A stretch of 64,000 nucleotides of DNA from Magnolia sinica. Lineage: Eukaryota > Streptophyta > Magnoliopsida > Magnoliales > Magnoliaceae. The notes beneath the pieces were generated by a model, which searched no databases, was not told the DNA's origin, and saw nothing but the letters and a program-made list of their open reading frames with translations. This document shows, one piece after another, positions 1 through 9,950 of the stretch. The DNA lies in the NCBI RefSeq assembly GCF_029962835.1, contig NC_080582.1, positions 16,500,032-16,564,031 of the forward strand, in the 5' to 3' direction. The translations under genes were made by a program, and so were the position numbers. Within the stretch, counting starts at the first letter, position 1; each line of letters starts with the position of its first letter.

Positions 1-168
1 GTAATTCATTCCATTATTTGTTGGATTAGTTAAAGAGAATCATAGATTTGAATTGTGACGACCAGTCCTCGTGGGAACGATCTCGTAATACGTACCGTAT
101 CTACATCTGATTCGTATACTTGCGAGTTTAAAAATCATTTAAATCATGTTGGTTTAAATAAAACATCA
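1..168 (+). repeat. 5' LTR, 3' terminal part only
   Basis: These bases repeat at 6779-6940 with a handful of differences and end in the same AAACATCA. The end is followed by AGTTTT and the primer-binding site, as expected at an LTR/internal boundary. The few differences from the 3' LTR suggest a fairly young insertion. Confidence 0.9.
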
Positions 169-174
169 AGTTTT

Positions 175-190
175 TGGCACCGTTGCCGGG
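175..190 (+). other. Primer-binding site, tRNA-Asp type
   Basis: TGGCACCGTTGCCGGG differs at one base from TGGCGCCGTTGCCGGG, the complement of the plant tRNA-Asp 3' end used by Athila/Tat-type gypsy elements. It lies 6 bases after the LTR end. Bases 191-533 are an AT-rich leader with no gene. Confidence 0.85.
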
Positions 191-533
191 GACTGATTGA
201 ATTTGGCATTCTCTCTTATCATAATTCATAGCTTAGGATTTTTTCTAACTTAGAGTTCTTTTCTTGATTTTAGAAACTAACCTATTTCCTGTTTTGTAGG
301 ATCCTGACATAAATTTCTAAGTTAGATTCTAGCATAGATCTCCAAATTGGAAGTGAAGGAGGAGCTCCCTATTCTTCAGACATCAATCATCTCCTTTTCC
401 GGGTTCTTTCTTCCCATTCTTATTTACATAGTTTTAACTTGTTTTAGAATCTCATAGTTTCTAGGTCTAGTTTTATTTCTCTTAGGTTGCTTCTTAGTTT
501 AGTTTTCTTTCTTACATTGCAATAACATAGTTT

Positions 534-1262
534 ATGTTAGGACGTAGATCTCTGAATATAGAACTAGCACCGTTTGATCCTGAGATTGAAAGAACAATTC
601 GTGAAAGATTGAGAAATAATCCTGTTGAAATGGCGAATGAGACTGAAGTTAAAGCTCTCAAAGATTATTCAGCTCCTGTCCAATTTAATGCGCCTTCATG
701 CATAGTGTTGCCAACCACTACGGCAGCACACTTTGAACTTAAACCTGAAGTCATACAATTGTTGCCATCCTTTTATGGATTGGACAAGGAGGACCCATAT
801 CATCATGTGAAAGAATTCTTAAACATTTGCTCCACCTTTAAGTTCCAAAACTTCTCAGACGATTCGATCCGCCTACGTCTGTTTCCTTTTTCTTTGAAGG
901 ATAAGGCGAAAGCATGGTTGAATTCTCTAGAAGTTGGATCTATCACTACATGGGACCAACTGTCTAAGAAGTTCTTAAACAAGTTCTTCCCCGTTCACAA
1001 AACCAATGCCCTCCATAGAGAAATTACTAACTTCACACAAAAAGAGGGCGAGCACTTTCATGAATGTCGGGAAAGATGGAAGGACTTGCTTCTTAAATGT
1101 CCTCACCATGGTTTTGAGAAGTGGCAACAAGTTCAATACTTCTATGACGGTCTGACACCACAGAACCGTCGCATGGTTGATGCCACCAATGGAGGGTCAT
1201 TCATGACCAAAAGTGATGTCGAAGCGTGGAACTTCTTTGAAACCTTGTGCGAAAATTCCTAG
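534..1262 (+). CDS. gag: Retrotransposon Gag, N-terminal and capsid part
   Basis: This codes for the structural Gag protein that packages retrotransposon RNA in cytoplasmic particles. The segment of about 242 residues contains a Retrotrans_gag domain at roughly residues 65-225. Recognisable blocks are LLPSFYGLDKEDPYHHVKEF, RLFPFSLKDKAKAWL and KKFLNKFFP. The opening IELAPFDPEIE is typical of Athila/Tat Gag. The start is the first ATG after the leader. It ends at TAG 1260-1262, but the same frame continues to 3221 and the next residues (QWDYSN) read on naturally. The TAG is therefore best read as a mutated Gln codon in one Gag-protease polyprotein. Confidence 0.85.
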   Translation: MLGRRSLNIELAPFDPEIERTIRERLRNNPVEMANETEVKALKDYSAPVQFNAPSCIVLPTTTAAHFELKPEVIQLLPSFYGLDKEDPYHHVKEFLNICSTFKFQNFSDDSIRLRLFPFSLKDKAKAWLNSLEVGSITTWDQLSKKFLNKFFPVHKTNALHREITNFTQKEGEHFHECRERWKDLLLKCPHHGFEKWQQVQYFYDGLTPQNRRMVDATNGGSFMTKSDVEAWNFFETLCENS

Positions 1263-1337
1263 CAATGGGATTATTCAAATAGAGGTGACAGAAGTCCCCA
1301 ACCACAAAAGAGAGGTGGTATATATGAGATAGGAGTC

Positions 1338-3221
1338 ATGCCAGAGCTGAGCGCCAAGCTTGATAACCTGACAAAGAAAGTTGATGCTCTGGTATTAAAT
1401 AATGGACCACCACAAACAGCTCAAGTCGAGGCATATGCCACATGTTCTAGTCCTGCCCATCCTATGCAGTCTTGTCCATCTGGTGCAGCATTCCTAGAAC
1501 TTCTCTCTGAACAAGTTCATGCTATGAACACTTTTCAAAAATCTGGGAATGATCCTTACTTGAACACATACAACCCAGGGTGGGCTAGACATCCAAATTT
1601 CTTTTGGGAAAAAGGACCACAACAAGGAAGACCATCTAGAAATCCTCCCATGCAACCGCACCTCCAAGTTGGCAGTCAACAACCTCAACAGTTTCCACAA
1701 TATCAACAACTGCCTACACAATCAAGGAAACCATCTCTTGAGGATACACTCCATCTTTTCATGCAGAGTTCTCTCCAATTCCAAAAAGACACCCAACAAA
1801 CCTTACTGGCCAACCAGCAAAGCTTACATGCAAATGCACAATCCATTGCCAAGCTGGAAGTACAAATGGGTCAACTAGCTGCCACATTGAGTGAGAGAGA
1901 GAAGGGCAAGTTCCCTAGCCAACCTGAGGCTAATCCAAAGGGACAGTATGAGATTGGCTCTAATTCCAACCAAGGGCAATATCATGAACAGGCCAAATCG
2001 ATCACTACCCTTAGGTCAGGCAAGCAGATTGATAACAGAATAGAGATGCCTGGGGATGAATCAAATTCTAAAACAGAAGATCAAGATGAAGCAGAGAGCC
2101 ATACCAATGCATCCAAAGTCCAAAAGCTCTCTGACTCTCCAAGAGCCACTAATGTGCCACCTTATGTGCCCAAAGCACCCTTTCCTCAACGTCTGGCACC
2201 AATAAAGAAAAGAAATAACTTTGATGAAATCTTGGATGTGTTTCAAAAAGTCCAAGTCAACATCCTATTGCTTGACGCTATCAAGCAAGTCCCTGCTTAC
2301 GCTAAGTTTCTTAAAGATTTATGCACTCAAAAGCGTAAGCAGAATGTTCATAAGAAAGTCTTCCTTGCAGAGCAGCTCAGCTCCATGATTCAACATAACA
2401 CCCCTCCTAAATTTAGGGATCCAGGAGCTCCCACCATTTCTTGCAGCATAGGAGATCATAAGATCGGGAAGGCATTACTTAATTTAGGGGTGAGTGTCAA
2501 TTTGTTACCATATTCGGTTTATGAGCAGCTAGGACTTAGTGAGTTGAAACCGACTAAGGTAACATTACAACTAGCCGATAGATCTGTCAAGGTGCCCCAG
2601 GGTGTTATTGAAGATGTGTTAATCCAGGTTGATAAATTTTATTTTCCAGTAGATTTCATAGTTATACATACTCAGCCTGTCCAGAATCTTCATAGTCAGA
2701 TCCTAGTCATTTTGGGTCGTCCATTTTTGGCCACATCTAATGCTATTATCAATTGCAGGAATGGAGTTATGAAATTGTCCTTTGGTAACATGAATATTAA
2801 ACTCAATGTTTTTAATGCAGGACAACAATCCTCAGATTTGGATGACATATTTGAAGTGGACATGATCGAGAGCCTTGTGCAGGACTCCTTCCGTACATCT
2901 TTTGAAGATCCTCTTGAGACCTGCTTAGCACAATCGGGCATGGATTTTGACATTGATAGTCCCATCCATGAAGTCAATGCATTGCTCGACTCTACTCCTA
3001 TATTGGAGACTGAAAAATGGAGAGCGAAAGTGGAACCTCTTCATCCCTCTGAGACTCTTCCTGACAGCATAGTTTGTAACTCTGAGAAGACAAAGGCGAG
3101 CAGGCTGCTTAATGTTCTTAGAGCATATATGGCAGCAATTGAACGGAAGATAGAAAAAATCCAGGGAGTATGCCCCACTGTATGGATGGATCATGCTGTG
3201 GTAATATCTTATAACATGTAA
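1338..3221 (+). CDS. Gag C-terminus plus aspartic protease, same frame as the upstream Gag
   Basis: This continues the Gag reading frame after one premature TAG; the ATG at 1338 is only the next internal Met. Near residues 33-47 a zinc knuckle is visible as x3-C-x4-H-x4-C, but the first Cys of the usual CX2CX4HX4C is Tyr. A Gln-rich linker follows (about 95-190). A retropepsin-like domain lies at about 365-490 and ends in the family block ILGRPFLATSNAIINCRNG. The active-site triad normally reads D-L-G-A-S; here it is N-L-G-V-S, with AAT at 2481-2483. The protease is therefore probably dead, although the frame is open for 627 codons. The last 20 or so codons run into the start of reverse transcriptase. 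Confidence 0.82.
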   Translation: MPELSAKLDNLTKKVDALVLNNGPPQTAQVEAYATCSSPAHPMQSCPSGAAFLELLSEQVHAMNTFQKSGNDPYLNTYNPGWARHPNFFWEKGPQQGRPSRNPPMQPHLQVGSQQPQQFPQYQQLPTQSRKPSLEDTLHLFMQSSLQFQKDTQQTLLANQQSLHANAQSIAKLEVQMGQLAATLSEREKGKFPSQPEANPKGQYEIGSNSNQGQYHEQAKSITTLRSGKQIDNRIEMPGDESNSKTEDQDEAESHTNASKVQKLSDSPRATNVPPYVPKAPFPQRLAPIKKRNNFDEILDVFQKVQVNILLLDAIKQVPAYAKFLKDLCTQKRKQNVHKKVFLAEQLSSMIQHNTPPKFRDPGAPTISCSIGDHKIGKALLNLGVSVNLLPYSVYEQLGLSELKPTKVTLQLADRSVKVPQGVIEDVLIQVDKFYFPVDFIVIHTQPVQNLHSQILVILGRPFLATSNAIINCRNGVMKLSFGNMNIKLNVFNAGQQSSDLDDIFEVDMIESLVQDSFRTSFEDPLETCLAQSGMDFDIDSPIHEVNALLDSTPILETEKWRAKVEPLHPSETLPDSIVCNSEKTKASRLLNVLRAYMAAIERKIEKIQGVCPTVWMDHAVVISYNM

Positions 3222-3470
3222 AGGAAGCGTGATCCTAACATAGAAGAAGTCGTTCGAGCAGAAGTCCTTAAATTATTTGACGATAGTGTCAGTTTCCTTA
3301 TTTCAGATAGCACAGTTCATGGGAACTCACATCACTTGTCTGGGATCGGTTAATGAAAGTGTTGAGGTAATTTCTTTGGCGGACCCTGGTTATAAAGATT
3401 ATTTCATTCATGGTCCGTTCTTGTCTGGCTGAAGACGTTAAACTTAGCGCTCATGGGAGGCAACCTAGCC
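3222..3470 (+). pseudogene. Reverse-transcriptase stub and internal deletion junction
   Basis: After the TAA the frame still encodes KRDPNIEEVVRAEVLKLFDD and an ISDS block, the conserved start of Athila/Tat reverse transcriptase (normally NPNMKEVVRAEVLKLL..ISDS). Homology stops near 3310. By about 3429-3465 the sequence is already the GACGTTAAACTTAGCGC...GGGAGGCAACC spacer that normally lies downstream of integrase. About 3-4 kb of RT, RNase H and integrase is missing. The exact junction between 3310 and 3430 cannot be fixed without a full-length relative. Confidence 0.75.
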
Positions 3471-4767
3471 TTTTGCTTTATTGTATTGCTTTTTATTTCA
3501 TTCATTTTCATTTTTCTTAGTTAGTTACTTCAATGTTTGTGGGTAACATTACTGCAAACCCTCACGAGACTACAACTCGTCCACTAGGGGTAACCTAGGG
3601 GTTTAAAGGCTTGTTGCATGCGCTAAATGCAATCGAGAGCACCTGCGAAAGTGGTATAGGTAGGATCTTCTTTTGTTTTTCTTTTTGTTATTTTTGCTTA
3701 TGTTGATTTCTCTCTTGTGCTAACTCGCTTTTACGTTGAAATTTTTCACAAATTTTGAGAAAGCTTCTTGATTCTCCATCCAGGTATTATCTTTTCATCA
3801 CTCCTCTTTTATTCTCATTGTCCCATGTGCATTGCTTGTTTATTTCTTTTACATTGAGGACAATGTAGATTTTAGGTTGGGGGTGGGAGATTAGGGTACT
3901 TAATCAGTATTTTCTTGGTCTTGAGCAAAATTTGTGAAAATTTTAAAATTTTTTCTGAATTTCTATTGAATTCAAAGTGATTTTGAAGGATAGTTGTGAT
4001 TTTAACATTATAAGATACATGATGTTGGTAACTAATGACTCTTGGATTCGGCCATCTACTTGATTTCACAGTCAATTTTAAATTGTTAATCCATGATTAG
4101 ACGTTGTAAACATTGATTGAGTCATGATTTCACATATCACATCTCGCTTGCACATTAAGTTTTGGTTCGATAACTGAATGATTAACTTGGTAAAAAGAAG
4201 AATTAAAAGGCTAAGTCATATAATCTTCACCATAGGTTTGCTCCCTATAGGTGTAGATTTGATTCTCCATAGTTGACTTATAAAAAAATGAGGCGACGAG
4301 TTTTCACCATAGGTTTGCTCCCTGTAGGTGAGGATTTGATTCCCTTCCTTGGCGTACTGTTCATAAAGAAAATCAAAAAAAAAAAAAAAAAAAAAAAATG
4401 AAGGCTGAAAGGTTAATCTAAAATGCTAGTGTTGGTTGTCAGGAATTCTGTTGTTAATTACCAATTTTAGCATGAAATTGATTATTGGAACTCTTAATGA
4501 TTGTAAGCTGAGCTTATACTATACAACTGTGGAACTCAATGTTTAGGAATGTTCTAATTAATGGATTAATATGTTGAACTTGATTATGAAGTTTACTGTG
4601 AGCTTGATTTCAGGAGAAAATTCTACTTACCATTCATGAATCTTAGAATTTTCACATCTCAGCTATCTGTTCACAAGTCACTTGAGTTTACAGGAATCGT
4701 CTTTTATTTCTAAAATTATTTTTCGCATGTTTTTGCTCGGGACTAGCAAAATGCTGGTTGGGGGTTG
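3471..4767 (+). other. Noncoding 3' internal region of the gypsy element
   Basis: No gene is visible. A GGTTGGGGGTGGGAGA purine run near 3875-3890 resembles a second polypurine tract. A 20-base word, TTCACCATAGGTTTGCTCCC, occurs at 4226 and 4303, a 77-base spaced imperfect duplication. An A-run lies at 4374-4398. The true polypurine tract is GGTTGGGGG (about 4756-4764), directly before the 3' LTR. Confidence 0.6.
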
Positions 4768-6940
4768 TGATCAGGGTCAAATATTGCATATCAGACCCCA
4801 GTAATTGCCTAAATTGACGTACATGATGAGGCTTAATGGAGTGTTTTACTCGTGTTTTTATTACAGGATGAAATCAGGAGTGTGTATTGAAGATAATGTT
4901 AAGAACATGGATTTGGCGCTCCAAAATTACCAGAGCACGGGATGGACTCCAGAAAACCAATAGTGAAGATTTTACACGCTTGGGATTGAGGAAAGCAAGG
5001 CAAAGGGGCTCGAAAAGGGTCCAGAATGCAAGATCACATGTTTCCCGCCATCCGATCAACTCGAAACTTCATACACGTGATGGGGACGATAAATTAACCG
5101 TACATATTAAATTTCAGCCATTGACATCTCGGGAAGTAGTCTAACGGCCAGATCAGCCCCTTAATTCATTAAGTGGGGCCCGCTGGATATCTGAATATAC
5201 ATCAATTTTGGTCCTGACGGTGGAAATAATATGAGAAAAAGGATGGACAGTGCAGATTTCTCAAAAACATTACAGTGGGCCCTGTGTATGCAGAGTGTGC
5301 ATCGTGCACACTTGCACCAGCTATGCACCGTACCCGTATCTCTGTCAGCGCCAGTGCTGACTCGCAGTTTCTTCGTCGAAAACGGCAGAGCGGTCCAGCG
5401 TCTCCGAAAGCCGACCGCGGTCGTCGGTTGTGGGGCCCACCTAGTGTCCAAATGGACAATCCAAACCGTCCATCCGCTTCCTGGGGCAGTTATAACCATC
5501 GCCTAGATGTCCATTTGGTTCCATGCATGTGTACGGACGTTGATCGCTGAAAAACGCAAAACGGACGGTGAGTTCAAAACTCTGTGGGCCACCGCAACTC
5601 TAACTCGAAATTGGGCATTCCTAGCCGTTTTTTTTCATCCAATGGACGGAGTGGATTATTGAAATAATTATCAAAATGGGTCCCACCATTGCTACGGAAG
5701 TTGTTTTCGCGTCCGCGTAAAGGACGACCGCTGGCCGTTTTTGCGAAGGATTGTGGGCCCCATACGTCACCCATACGGCCGATCCGAGCCGTCCATCGTG
5801 TAGATGGGTTCGAGAACTACAAAACCATGCTGATATTCCACTCCCATGCGGACACACGTGTGCGGTACAGAGGCCACAAAAGGGCTACTCGGCGACGTTT
5901 AAAACTGATCTTTTTGTATTTTCTTCTCTGGGCCGTGTCAATGGACATTCAAAACCACCTATTCTTGACTGAAATTTCGTCCTGAATCCAATGGACGGGG
6001 TGGATTTTCCAGAAAACACCTCTGTGGGGCCCACCGATCACGGCTGCGAAAAATTGCACTTCGAGTCCTTCTACGACTCTGCCACCGACCCCAGCCATCC
6101 AGCAGCTATAAAAGGGGAGTTTTGGACGTGGGAAAGGCATGGAGAACCAGGGAATTCCAGATTCAGAACCAGGGAGAGAAGAAAGAGAAGGAGGAAGAGA
6201 GAGAGATCAATTGGTTTGGTGTTTAATTTTTATGAATTTTATTTAATATTTTTTTATGGATTTTATGGGTCACTAATCTCTCAGCTAGGGCTGAGATGAA
6301 GCCCCTAATTTGATTAGCTCTTGTATTGGTTGATTTACTTTGAATATTAATTAATTTATCTCTTTCTCTAAGTGGGCTTTATGGGTTTAAATTCTATACT
6401 TCTCCATCTATGAACTTGATTAAAGTATATATATGAATGTTGTTTGGATGCTTATTATAGGTGCTTGTGTCTGATCAAGAACAAGTTTCCTATAGAGGAA
6501 GAAACAGGGTGCTTTAATGAATGTACATTCCATGTACCCAACCAAGGATATGGGATATGTCATTCATGGCATTGCTTAAAGGAATTAGACAGTTTGTATG
6601 CCCGATTAAGGACACAGATTGTGCTTTCTCTGTATAAGTGGTATTAATCAAGATCAAGGTGAATCAACAGACAAAACAAGGGTTAGGATAATTAGGGGTG
6701 GATTAGTGCTCTCTCTCTGATTGAATTTTCTTCCCTGTTCTTAATTAATTATTTTTCATAAAATTGTACTTAGTAATTCATTCCATTATTTGTTGGATTA
6801 GTTAAGGAGAATCATAGATTTGAATTGTGACGACCAGTCCTCGTGGAAACGATCTCGTAATACGTACCGTATCTACATCTGATTCGTATACTTGCGAGTT
6901 TAAAATTCATTTAAATCATGTTGGTTTAAATAAAACATCA
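4768..6940 (+). repeat. 3' LTR of the gypsy element (about 2.17 kb)
   Basis: The LTR begins TGATCAGGG after a polypurine tract and ends ...AAACATCA, so the short inverted ends TGAT/ATCA agree. Its last 162 bases match the window's start. U3 (about 4768-6130) contains words shared with the dispersed MITE family, such as 'ATGGACGGGGTGGATTTTCC' and 'GGGGCCCACC' at about 5990-6035. Several overlapping reading frames at 5160-6300 are by-products of GC-rich U3 and resemble no protein I know. The sequence directly after 6940 is copia pol. Confidence 0.82.
6107..6114 (+). promoter_or_regulatory. LTR TATA box
   Basis: TATAAAAG is followed by a purine-rich stretch; transcription would start about 30 bases downstream, defining the U3/R border near 6140. 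The matching site in the 5' LTR lies outside the window. Confidence 0.65.
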
Positions 6941-9902
6941 GGGACCGTGAATATGGAAAATTCTGACATATCGAAGATCGTAGGGGTCGGTGATATTTGT
7001 GTGAAGACCGATGTGGGCTGCACATTGGTTCTCAGGGATGTGAGGCATATCCCAAACCTTCGCCTCAACTTGATATCGATGGGAAGGTTAGATGATGATG
7101 GCTATGAAAGTCAGTTTTCTAGTGGGTGTTGGAAGCTTATTAAAGGTTCGTTGATCGCAGCCAAAGGAAAGAAGTGTTGTACCTTTTATAAGGCATGTCT
7201 TAATGTGTGTAAGGGTGGGTTGAATGCAGCTGAAGATTCAGCTATTGACATGTGGCACAGGCATCTAGGTCACATGAGTGAAAAAGGTCTTCAGCTACTA
7301 GCGAGGAAGTGGCTCCTTACAGACGTAACAGGTATGCCTTTCAAAACCTATCTTGATTGTTTATCAAGGAACAATATAGAGTTTCATTTGTTAAAACTGT
7401 TTCTCATGTTAATAAAGTGCATGCATCAGATTTGATTTATTCTGATGTTTGTGGTCTTATGAGGACAAAAATCTTGAGTGGGGCATTGTATTTTGTTACT
7501 TTTATAGATGATGCATCTAGAAGGGTTTGGGTTTATGCTTTGAAATCTAAGAACGATGTCTTTGGTATATTTAAATTGTTTCATGCTATGGTCGAGAAAG
7601 AGACAAGTAGATCATTGAAGTGCATCCGCACTGACAATGGTGGTAAATACATTGGCGACTTTCATTAATACTGCAAGTCCCTAGGTATACGGCATGAACA
7701 GACGGTTCCCAAGACCTCCCAGCAAAATGGTGTAGCTGAACGAATGAATCGTACCATTGTTGAGAGAATCATATGCATGTTATCCCATGCGAAATTGCCC
7801 AAGACGTTCTGGGGAGAAGCAATGCACACGGCGGTGTATCTAATAAACAAGTCTCCATCAGTCTTGTTGAATGGAGAAGTACCTGAGAAGGTGTGGACTG
7901 GATAGGATCCATCGTACAGTCATCTCAGGGTGTTTGGATGCAGGGCATCCGTTCACGTTCCAATGGACGAGATGTCTAAGCTCGATATGAAGATCAGGCA
8001 GTGTGTGTTCTTGGGGTACGGTGATGAAAAATTTGGTTACAAATTATGGGATCCGACTGAGAAGAAGCTCGTCAGGAGTAGAGATGTGGTTTTCTTTGAA
8101 GATCGGTGTATAGAAGACATTGGTAAGCCAGAGAAGAACCAGCCTAGTTTAGGTGAGTTAAAGGACATGGATCCAGTTATTCCTCCCGTAGTGCCTGATG
8201 ACGGGGGAGTACAGGAAGGTGCGAGGACGAGAGAGTTCCTTCAGAAGATAGACCAGGGGAGCAGCTCCCACTTTATCCAGCCACAAGTGAGGAGGTCATC
8301 TAGGGACAGACAACCATCCAAGAGATACTCGCCGCATGAGTACATTATGTTGACTGATGGAGGAGAGCCAGAAGATTATTCTGAGGCCCTAGTCGAAGAG
8401 CATAAGGAGGAGTGGTTGAAAGCTATGCAAGAGGAGATGAAATCCTTGCATAAGAACCACACTTATGACATGATGAAACTACCTAAGGGCAAAAAAGCTT
8501 TGAGCAACAAGTGGGTATTCAGAAAGGAAGTTGAGCAGAAGAACTCACAGATGAGGTTCAAGGCTAGACTTGTGGTGAAAGGATTTGGTCAAAGGAAAGG
8601 CATAGACTTCGAGGAGATATTCTCACCAGTGGTAAAGATGACATTCATACGGGTGTTGCTTGGGTTGGCAGCTAGCATGAATCTGGAGAAAGAGCAGTTA
8701 GGTGTTAAAACTGCCTTCCTCCATGGTGGCCCGGAAGAAGAGATTTACATGTACCAATTAGAAGGCTTCGAAGTTAAGGGTAAAGAGCATATGGTGTGTA
8801 AGTTGAGGAAGAGCTTGTATGGGCTGAAACAAACTCCATGATAATAGTATAAGAAGTTCGACTCGTTTATGTTGAAGCATGAGTATGACAGAATGGAGTC
8901 AAACCACTGTGTGTTCACACGCAAGTTCTTAGATGATGATTTCTTAGTTCTGTTATTATACGTTAATGACATGCTCATCATGGAAAAAGACATCAAGAAG
9001 ATTGATAGGCTGAAACAGGAGTTGGACAACTCGTTTGCAATGAAAGACTTGGGCCCAGCTAAATAGATCCTAGGAATGGAGATAACCTGTGACAGAAGCA
9101 GTAGGAAGCTTTGGCTATCACAAGAGCGGTACATTGAGAAATTCCTAGAGCGGTTCAATATGAATGCAGCGAAACCGTTCAGTACTCCACTAGATGGTCA
9201 CTTCAGATTGAACGACAGGCGGTGTCCCAAGATGAAGGCATGGTGGAAGAGATGTAGAAGATACCCTACACGTCAGCTGTAGGAAGTTTGATGTATGTTA
9301 TGGTATGTACACGCCCAGACATAGCATATGCGGTTAGTGTTGTCAGCCGGTATCTTGCCAGTCCTGGCAAAGAGCATTGGGCAGTGGTGAAATAGATACT
9401 GCGGCATCTAAGAAGCTTATCTAGGTTGAGCCTATGCTATGGTGACGGAAAACCTGTGTTAGAGGGCTACACAGATGTAGATATGACAGGTGATCTAGAC
9501 TCCAGGAAGTCTACATTGGGGTTTATGTTCACGTTTATAGGGGGAGCGGTTTCTTAGTAGAGCAAGCTACAGAGGGTTATAGCATTGTCAACGACAGAGG
9601 CTGAGTACATTGCAGTCACAGTGGCATATAAAGAGATGCTTTGGATGAAAAGGTTCCTACAGGAACTTAGCCTAAAGCAGGAACAACACGTGGCCTGTTG
9701 CGATAGTCAGAGTACTATATACTTGAGTAAGAATCCAAGTCAACATTCCAAGTCGAAACATATGGAGATTCAGTATTAATGAATCAGGGATACTTTGGAA
9801 TAGAAGGTGTTACAGCTTAAGAAGGTCCACACGGATGATAATGGGTCAGACATGATGACCAAGGCTTTGCTCAAGGGCAAGTTTGAGGTTTGTAGAAACT
9901 AG
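6941..9902 (+). pseudogene. pol: Copia pol, multiply broken (pre-integrase, integrase, RT, RNase H)
   Basis: 6941-7375 holds the GAG-pre-integrase part with WHRHLGHMS. An ATG upstream at 6827 lies in the gypsy LTR and is spurious. A frameshift near 7366 leads into integrase (7410-7890), with SDVCG, FIDDASRRVWVY, RTDNGGKY and QQNGVAERMNRT. Reverse transcriptase (about 8390-9280) and RNase H (about 9440-9780, ending in STTEAEY and CDSQSTIYLSKN) follow, with a second frameshift near 9210-9240. In-frame stops occur at 7666, 7903, about 8839-8847 (three in a row) and 9064, with further stops in the RNase H frame. The RT catalytic motif YVDD reads YVND (AAT at 8965-8967). Most stops sit where the family has Gln, Trp or Arg. 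It is inactive. Confidence 0.88.
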
Positions 9903-9950
9903 GCTGGCTTGAAGAAGGTGGATCCCTCCTGGGTCAAAAAGGGAGAGATT

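Larger units (their letters stand above)
1..6940 (+). mobile_element. Ty3/gypsy (Athila/Tat-like) gag-protease deletion derivative, left end outside window
   Basis: The element runs from the last 168 bases of a 5' LTR to a complete 3' LTR. Bases 1-168 match 6779-6940 almost base for base. A tRNA-Asp-type primer site follows the 5' LTR. Gag and an aspartic protease are present, but coding stops a few dozen codons into reverse transcriptase, and the next sequence is the noncoding spacer that normally follows integrase in this group. It therefore could not move alone and fits the published TR-GAG/LARD class of non-autonomous elements. It sits in the middle of a copia pol gene, so it is the younger insertion. 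The target duplication cannot be checked because the left flank is missing. Confidence 0.88.

Noticed and set aside
4874..5144. Small frames at the LTR start as a possible extra gene of the gypsy element
   Set aside because: They sit inside the 3' LTR and show no domain. An envelope-like gene would be expected before the polypurine tract.
5161..6300. Several overlapping open frames of 60-110 codons on both strands
   Set aside because: They lie in the GC-rich U3 of a gypsy LTR, overlap one another and resemble no protein.
6827..6940. An N-terminal extension of the copia protein starting at 6827
   Set aside because: This part is the gypsy LTR end read in frame by chance; copia homology begins at 6941.
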